Assembly: GCA_000969725.1 (NCBI GenBank)
Contig: JXSR01S042646.1
Strand: one strand, 5' to 3'
From: Ophiothrix spiculata
Lineage: Eukaryota > Echinodermata > Ophiuroidea > Amphilepidida > Ophiotrichidae
Length of the DNA: 27,152 bases
Below, in pieces: positions 19,153-27,152 of the stretch. The notes below the pieces were generated by a model, which saw nothing but the letters and a program-made list of their open reading frames with translations, had not been told where the DNA came from and did not search any database. A program made the position numbers and the translations under genes. The stretch's first letter is position 1. Each line of letters begins with the position of its first letter.

Positions 19153-19323
19153 GGTATATAAAACAAATATTGACTGCTTTTTTTGGGGTATGGTTAAAAT
19201 TATTTCCCCTCGGTGATCTCAAAAACATGAATATGCCCTCAGCGAATATTCATTCATGGTTTTGAGATCACCTCGGGAAAATAATTTAAACCATGCCCCT
19301 CAAAGCAGTCAATATTTGTATAC
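19153..19323. mobile_element. Hairpin element with about 80-bp arms
   Basis: The left arm (about 19154-19235) and right arm (about 19244-19323) are inverted copies: ACAAATATTGACTGCTTT, GATCTCAAAA and ATGAATAT recur as complements, with a short spacer near 19236-19243. The AT-rich outer ends are TATATA-like. It is probably part of a larger palindromic MITE; the target duplication is not defined. Confidence 0.82.
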
Positions 19324-19345
19324 TACATGTATGTTTTTATGTATA

Positions 19346-19498
19346 CAGTGGAACCTCGTTAATAAGAGCCCTGATAATACAAGGTGATTTTGAAGTTCCG
19401 AGAATCACTTTTACATGTTAAATGAGTTGGATGAAGCTCCTGATAATATAAGCTAAATTCTACGGTCCCCAAAATCTTGTATTAACTGGGTACCACTG
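19346..19498. mobile_element. Intact 153-bp pogo/mariner-like MITE
   Basis: The left end is CAGTGGAACCTCGTTAATAA and the right end reads inward as CAGTGGTACCCAGTTAATAC. TA dinucleotides flank both sides (19344-19345, 19499-19500). Its length equals that of the interrupted relative at 18109-18844 once the insert is removed, though the interiors are only weakly similar. Confidence 0.88.
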
Positions 19499-19918
19499 TA
19501 GATAGAACAGGGTTTTTTTAAGGCCTCCATTTTCCTGTGATATGGAAAAAGGAAGAAAATGGAAAGTATATGTCTGAGAAAATTGACAATTATGCATTTT
19601 CTGCCAGCTTTTTTACATTGAAATAACATGTAAATGTGAAATTCAAACTAAACATTTCAATGACTTTATATAGTATATCACTATTTTTTAAAACGTGAAA
19701 CTGTTGGACATCAAACGTCATTGTCAGTACATAAATAAAATTGTTTCTGTTAATTTTATTGTATAGCGTCATTTCCTTGTATCTCATAAGGGTTATTTTT
19801 CAATGCCCAGTCATACCGCCGAGAAAATCCGTTCCTGTTGTCACTGGAAGACAACCACTTGTAGTATTGCTTTAATTGTTTACATGCATCCTAATTACAG
19901 CACCTGAATTTAACTAAA

Positions 19919-20207
19919 GGTGGTTTCAAAGTAGCGGTCATTGTGGGACACAACGTTGCGGCAGACGACCAAACATTTGCAATTTTGAGTTGTCGTAATG
20001 TAGCACGACACATTTGCATACTGCTGGAATTGTTGAATTTATTCCAACTCAAAATATTGTGTCGTTGCGACCATCACGATGGGGTAATCAATATATCGGC
20101 TTGTCGTACGGCAAACAAAATTTTTGAGATGCGACAAGGTCAGGTTTGGTCGGATTTTTGATGTCACGCCCGTCGTGCGACCACATGACAGGCAACTCTG
20201 AAACCAG
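19919..20207. mobile_element. MITE, copy 2 of the 300-bp family
   Basis: The ends GGTGGTTTCAAAGTAGCGGT and ...GGCAACTCTGAAACCAG are inverted. The element aligns along its length with 17252-17558 but is shorter by a few small gaps. The right flank reads CTTAAG, giving TTAAG(C/G)TGGTTTCAG when compared with the left end of copy 1, so a TTAA target is possible. The 72-codon frame inside is not coding. Confidence 0.85.
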
Positions 20208-20632
20208 CTTAAGACTTATGAGAAACCCACCAGTATAATCCCTAGATTACTATAAATTTTAGATGACTTGAGCATATTTTTTGATGTACTTTCTGATTTT
20301 TTTGTCTCGCAAGAAAATTTTTTCAGGAAGAGGCGTACCATTCCTTAAAACTGTCCCACATCCAGTTTCCCCGATTCTAGTCCAGAGCTAATCTTGGAAA
20401 CTGTATACCCCAGTACCCATGTTGTTGAAATTTGGCGAGTAGGTAGGGCTCGGGCTGAACTGGCGCCACCTAAAATTTTAGCACAAAACATGCATATTAA
20501 GTACCTCGGTGAACTGTTGTGCAGAGCGTTTTCCTCAGCTGCTAACTTTCTTCAAACCACACAGGACATTGCGACAATATTAAGTTTTACCCAAAGACAA
20601 ATCCGAAACTTTAAAACAGTCAGGCGGGGTCT
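20208..20632. other. Spacer, possibly upstream part of the retroelement remnant
   Basis: The 80-codon frame starting at 20394 has no recognised motif. It runs up to the GIY-YIG-like segment and may derive from the same retroelement, but this cannot be shown. Confidence 0.35.
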
Positions 20633-21446
20633 ATGAGGTCACGTGGCGCCATTTATATAAGTGAAACAGCTAGAAAATTGGAAAAGCGGATTAGTGAACA
20701 TAAAACCAAAAACACTTCCGCTATTGTACAACATTTACATACAACTAAGAACTCTCTTAAAACTAGTAGTAGTAGTAGTAGTAAAACAATCTTTATTCAG
20801 GGTTTTAACTCATATCAGTTACAGAAACTGGTCTCCCATGAGACCCTGATAATTACATTAAATACATATGTGTACCGCCGCGGCAAAAGGGTCCAGTTGT
20901 CGACTCCTACATGTTGCTCATTGTAGCATATCTGATGTATACAAATACCATACATTAGATATGCTACAAGGAGCAACATGTACGAGCCGACAACTGGCCC
21001 CTTTTGCCGCGGCGGTACACATATGAAAAATACAATATACAATAAACAAAAAAATACAGTGTATTTAAAAGACATTAATTGCATGAACAATGCATAAAAA
21101 TCAACATGTGCATTTTGAATAATAATAATAATAATCATGTCATGACAAAAGTTTTAAATGTATTTTGAGTTCATTGACATGGCCTGACTTCTGATATGGC
21201 ATGGAAGGTTATTCCAATTTTTAGAAGCTAGACTGGGACAACGTAGGAATCTTGGATGAAGAACCCAGGAGGGCAAGGGAAGCAATCCACATTAAGAAAC
21301 ATAATCAAAGACTGAACAAAGATAAAGGAAAGGAACAGGATCCTGTCTTGGACAAAATTATCAAACCAACTAACACCAGGGGGCGATATTCTGTTGAAGA
21401 TATGACGTCACAAGACATCAGTGACGTGAATGTTGTCATCACCTAG
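20633..21446 (+). pseudogene. Broken GIY-YIG domain of a Penelope-like retroelement
   Basis: Two separated pieces fit one GIY-YIG endonuclease domain of the kind carried by Penelope-like elements. Piece one (20633-20757) encodes GAIYISETARKLEKRISEHK and then SAIVQH, matching the pattern Y-I-G-E-T-x-R-x-L-x-x-R-I-x-E-H with Ser in place of the second Gly. Piece two (21225-21446, after an in-frame TAG at 21222-21224) encodes LDWDN, ILDEEP, REAIHIKK and LNKDKG, the usual C-terminal landmarks of this domain. About 460 bp between them contain a (TAG)n run, a large palindrome and an (AAT)n run and do not code for the family. The coding is clearly dead. The assignment rests on remembered family motifs. 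Confidence 0.55.
20865..21025. repeat. 76-bp gapless palindrome with 9-nt loop
   Basis: Bases 20865-20940 pair with 20950-21025 without any gap and with only five mismatches; the loop is 20941-20949. The arm includes GTACCGCCGCGGCAAAAGG, which is GC-rich compared with the surroundings. It lies between the two halves of the retroelement domain and is followed by an AAT run at 21118-21134, so it may belong to a separate small insertion. Confidence 0.92.
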
Positions 21447-23078
21447 CCTTTACCAGCGCCAATTATTAAACAAGACCGGCTGAAGACGCGGTTGGTACCA
21501 TGAAAGCACTTACGGGTAAGCGATAATATTACTGTATCGTAGAAGTTTAAACTCTATATTATCTATGAGCCATAGTATTGACATTTGACACATGGATAAG
21601 GGAAAGGAGACCAAAAATAAATTTTATGCATGTTAAATTCACTAAATATTTAATTTATGTAATATACATGTAATTGATTTTTAAAAATCAAAAGCACCAC
21701 CGATAATGGAAGGTCATTCCGATAAATTGATATCAGCATTAATGATACAATAGGTATTGCATTCTGTTTTTTTATGATAGAATATCCCACAAAGACTTGT
21801 ACAAGAATTATTATCTTATTTCGTAGTCGCTTTAATAACAAAACTTGAACAAGTTTTGTATTTGTAATTGTAAAATAAAAGAGTTGCTTTATTGAAAACA
21901 TTACACAGTGCTGCCCTATACTACCAACAACACATCAAATGATTCAAAAAAATCTCAAAATATATTTGTAGAAAACATTGGGATGGTGTGGAACTTATCT
22001 GTCTCCACTTTAAAATAGTATGGCAAGAACATGGCAGTCAAGTCTGTGTGAATTCCATAATGGATAACCAATTAGGGGCAAATGGCCAATAAAAGACTTG
22101 ACAAATCCAAATTTTAGCAGGCTTAAAACAACAAAATTACTGATAGAAGTTTTGCACGATGCAATTTGTACCATACATGCAGACCTTCTCTTCTTTTCTC
22201 AGTTTCCTGCGCCATCTGGAGGGTCCTCATCTGAGACTATTAAACCTTAAAATAGTCTCAGATCCTCACAACAAAATCACCTGTAAATGGTGATTTACTT
22301 CATATCATGATCTGAAATTTAAACTGTGCAGGACTTCAAATCATGTTGCATGTTGCTATTATACACTGTAGTAATCAGTATCTTTGAAATCGATTTGCAG
22401 CTAATTTTTATTGCAATATATTCAGTGGACTGCTTTGGATTTTGATCTCTTAAAGAAGAATGGAGTAAGAAAGTGTGCCATATTATATCATTCAAAAACT
22501 GTATAATAGAAAAATAAAATATTTCATAAACTCAATTTTGAAATTTGCGACTTCCCTCTCATTTTGCCAGAGCACCCCTCATTTTATTTTTTTTGTTTTG
22601 AATTTTCAAACTGATGTGTTTTTCATTTCAGACTGACAAATGAGTAGTGGCAGTTGGGATTCTCCAGTAAATCTATGCACGTACAATATCTCTCTTTCTT
22701 TCTAGCCTATTTCACTCCACTGCTGAAGGAAGGAAGGCGTCTTCATCAATTTTTATCACTCTGTCTTGGGCTTGACTTTTCTATGTAATGCTAGAACATT
22801 TACTGATGTCAGCTATCCATTGCCTACTCTCTCTTACTCTTTAATGTACTCTCCGAGTATCCATTCTGTTACTTTATCTTACTTATATCTCAAATATTGT
22901 GACGTCTCAATATCTGATGTCATCATTCATAAATATTGTTTAAAGTAACAATTCATCTATTCACCCATAACAAATGGGCAAAATTATTCAATCGAAGAAA
23001 AACATTCCTTGTATATAATTGAGAAGCAAAATTACATGCATTGCAATATAACCAACTACATGTATAAGAGAACCACAT
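21447..23078. other. Region between retroelement remnant and LANCL3 3' end
   Basis: AT-rich, with no coding sequence recognised. A 13-bp perfect inverted pair (ATCTGAGACTATT at 22229-22241 and its complement at 22251-22263) makes a small hairpin. Short self-complementary words occur at 21673-21690 and near 21840. Read on the minus strand, candidate poly(A) signals for the LANCL3-like gene are ATTAAA at 22840-22845 and AATAAA at 22407-22412, but neither is verified. Confidence 0.5.
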
Positions 23079-26764
<3,686 letters not shown>

Positions 26765-27152
26765 CTATACAGAACAAATCATATAAGGTAGATCAAAGTC
26801 AAATCGGGACACTTTTTTTAAAGTATGGGTCAATTCAAATTTGGGTCAACATCATTTTATTCTGTAGGCTGCAGAGTAGCTGTCTTAGGGGGGATTTAGA
26901 GTTTTTGACACATCTAATAAACAATTGTCCATATTTAAATTATTTCCTGCACATTTGGATTAGAACATTGATTTGGTGATGAAAAATCAACACTAATTGT
27001 ATAGAATACTTTTTTTATTCACACCTGCATCATATTCTACCATGAAATAGTCATTATTACCGTAATTTCCGCCCTATAGTCCGCATATTATCTGTGTATT
27101 ATTGACAAAAAATTACCAGTGCGTATTATCTAACGGTGCGTATAATCTGAGG
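26765..27152 (-). other. Upstream intron of LANCL3-like gene, reaching window edge
   Basis: No exon is seen. The last 90 bp begin a probable TIR element, described separately. Confidence 0.5.
27059..27152. mobile_element. Left end of a TIR element cut by window edge
   Basis: The phrase TTACCGTAATTTCCGCCCTA followed by TAGTCCGCA and repeated GCGTATTATCT-like words resembles the terminal sequence of a DNA-transposon family found widely in animals (ends of the TACCGTAATTTCC type). The other end is outside the window, so the inverted repeat cannot be verified. Confidence 0.4.

Noticed and set aside
22229-22263. Rho-independent terminator-like hairpin
   Set aside because: Bacterial terminators do not apply in this eukaryotic context; it is a small inverted repeat only.

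Overview
The window is a piece of an AT-rich animal genome. It carries two intron-containing protein genes in convergent (tail-to-tail) orientation, embedded in abundant small transposons. The introns have GT-AG borders, the transposons are short TIR/foldback elements, non-LTR retrotransposon tails, a tRNA-derived SINE and a Penelope-like GIY-YIG remnant, and one gene is a LanC-like protein closest to animal LANCL3. Together these point to a non-vertebrate metazoan, most plausibly a marine deuterostome (echinoderm, hemichordate or cephalochordate type). The exact lineage cannot be fixed from the sequence alone.

Layout. 1-3263: intergenic, with a possible promoter/first-exon region near 500-607 and a dispersed repeat copy near 1577-1735. 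3264-5140: tandem repeats (a roughly 180-bp array rich in TGACCT half-sites, a 274-bp-spaced repeat, and a 98-bp near-perfect duplication). 5240-13641 (+): a five-coding-exon C2H2 zinc-finger gene whose exon phases join exactly into a 1144-residue protein. 13642-23078: transposon-dense space between the two gene ends, holding at least eight hairpin or TIR elements (one pair nested), a SINE, a LINE tail, two copies of a 300-bp MITE and a broken GIY-YIG retroelement fragment. 23079-26764 (-): the last three exons of a LANCL3-like gene; its 5' exons lie beyond the right edge. Its introns contain a roughly 600-bp imperfect palindrome, a 195-bp TIR element and a CR1-like LINE tail ending in an (AAT)n run.

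Functionally the two genes look unrelated. The zinc-finger protein is expected to be a nuclear DNA-binding regulator, with 16 fingers in three clusters, basic tracts, an in-frame 13-residue repeat and a Gln-rich tail. The LANCL3-like protein keeps the Trp-Cys-His-Gly and Cys-His-Gly motifs of the LanC zinc site. I see no bacterial-type operon, CRISPR array or multi-gene defence system. The unusual content is the repeat architecture: a 76-bp gapless palindrome lying within a retroelement remnant, a TA-flanked MITE inserted inside another TA-flanked MITE, and an upstream array carrying exact DR1-type nuclear-receptor half-site pairs.
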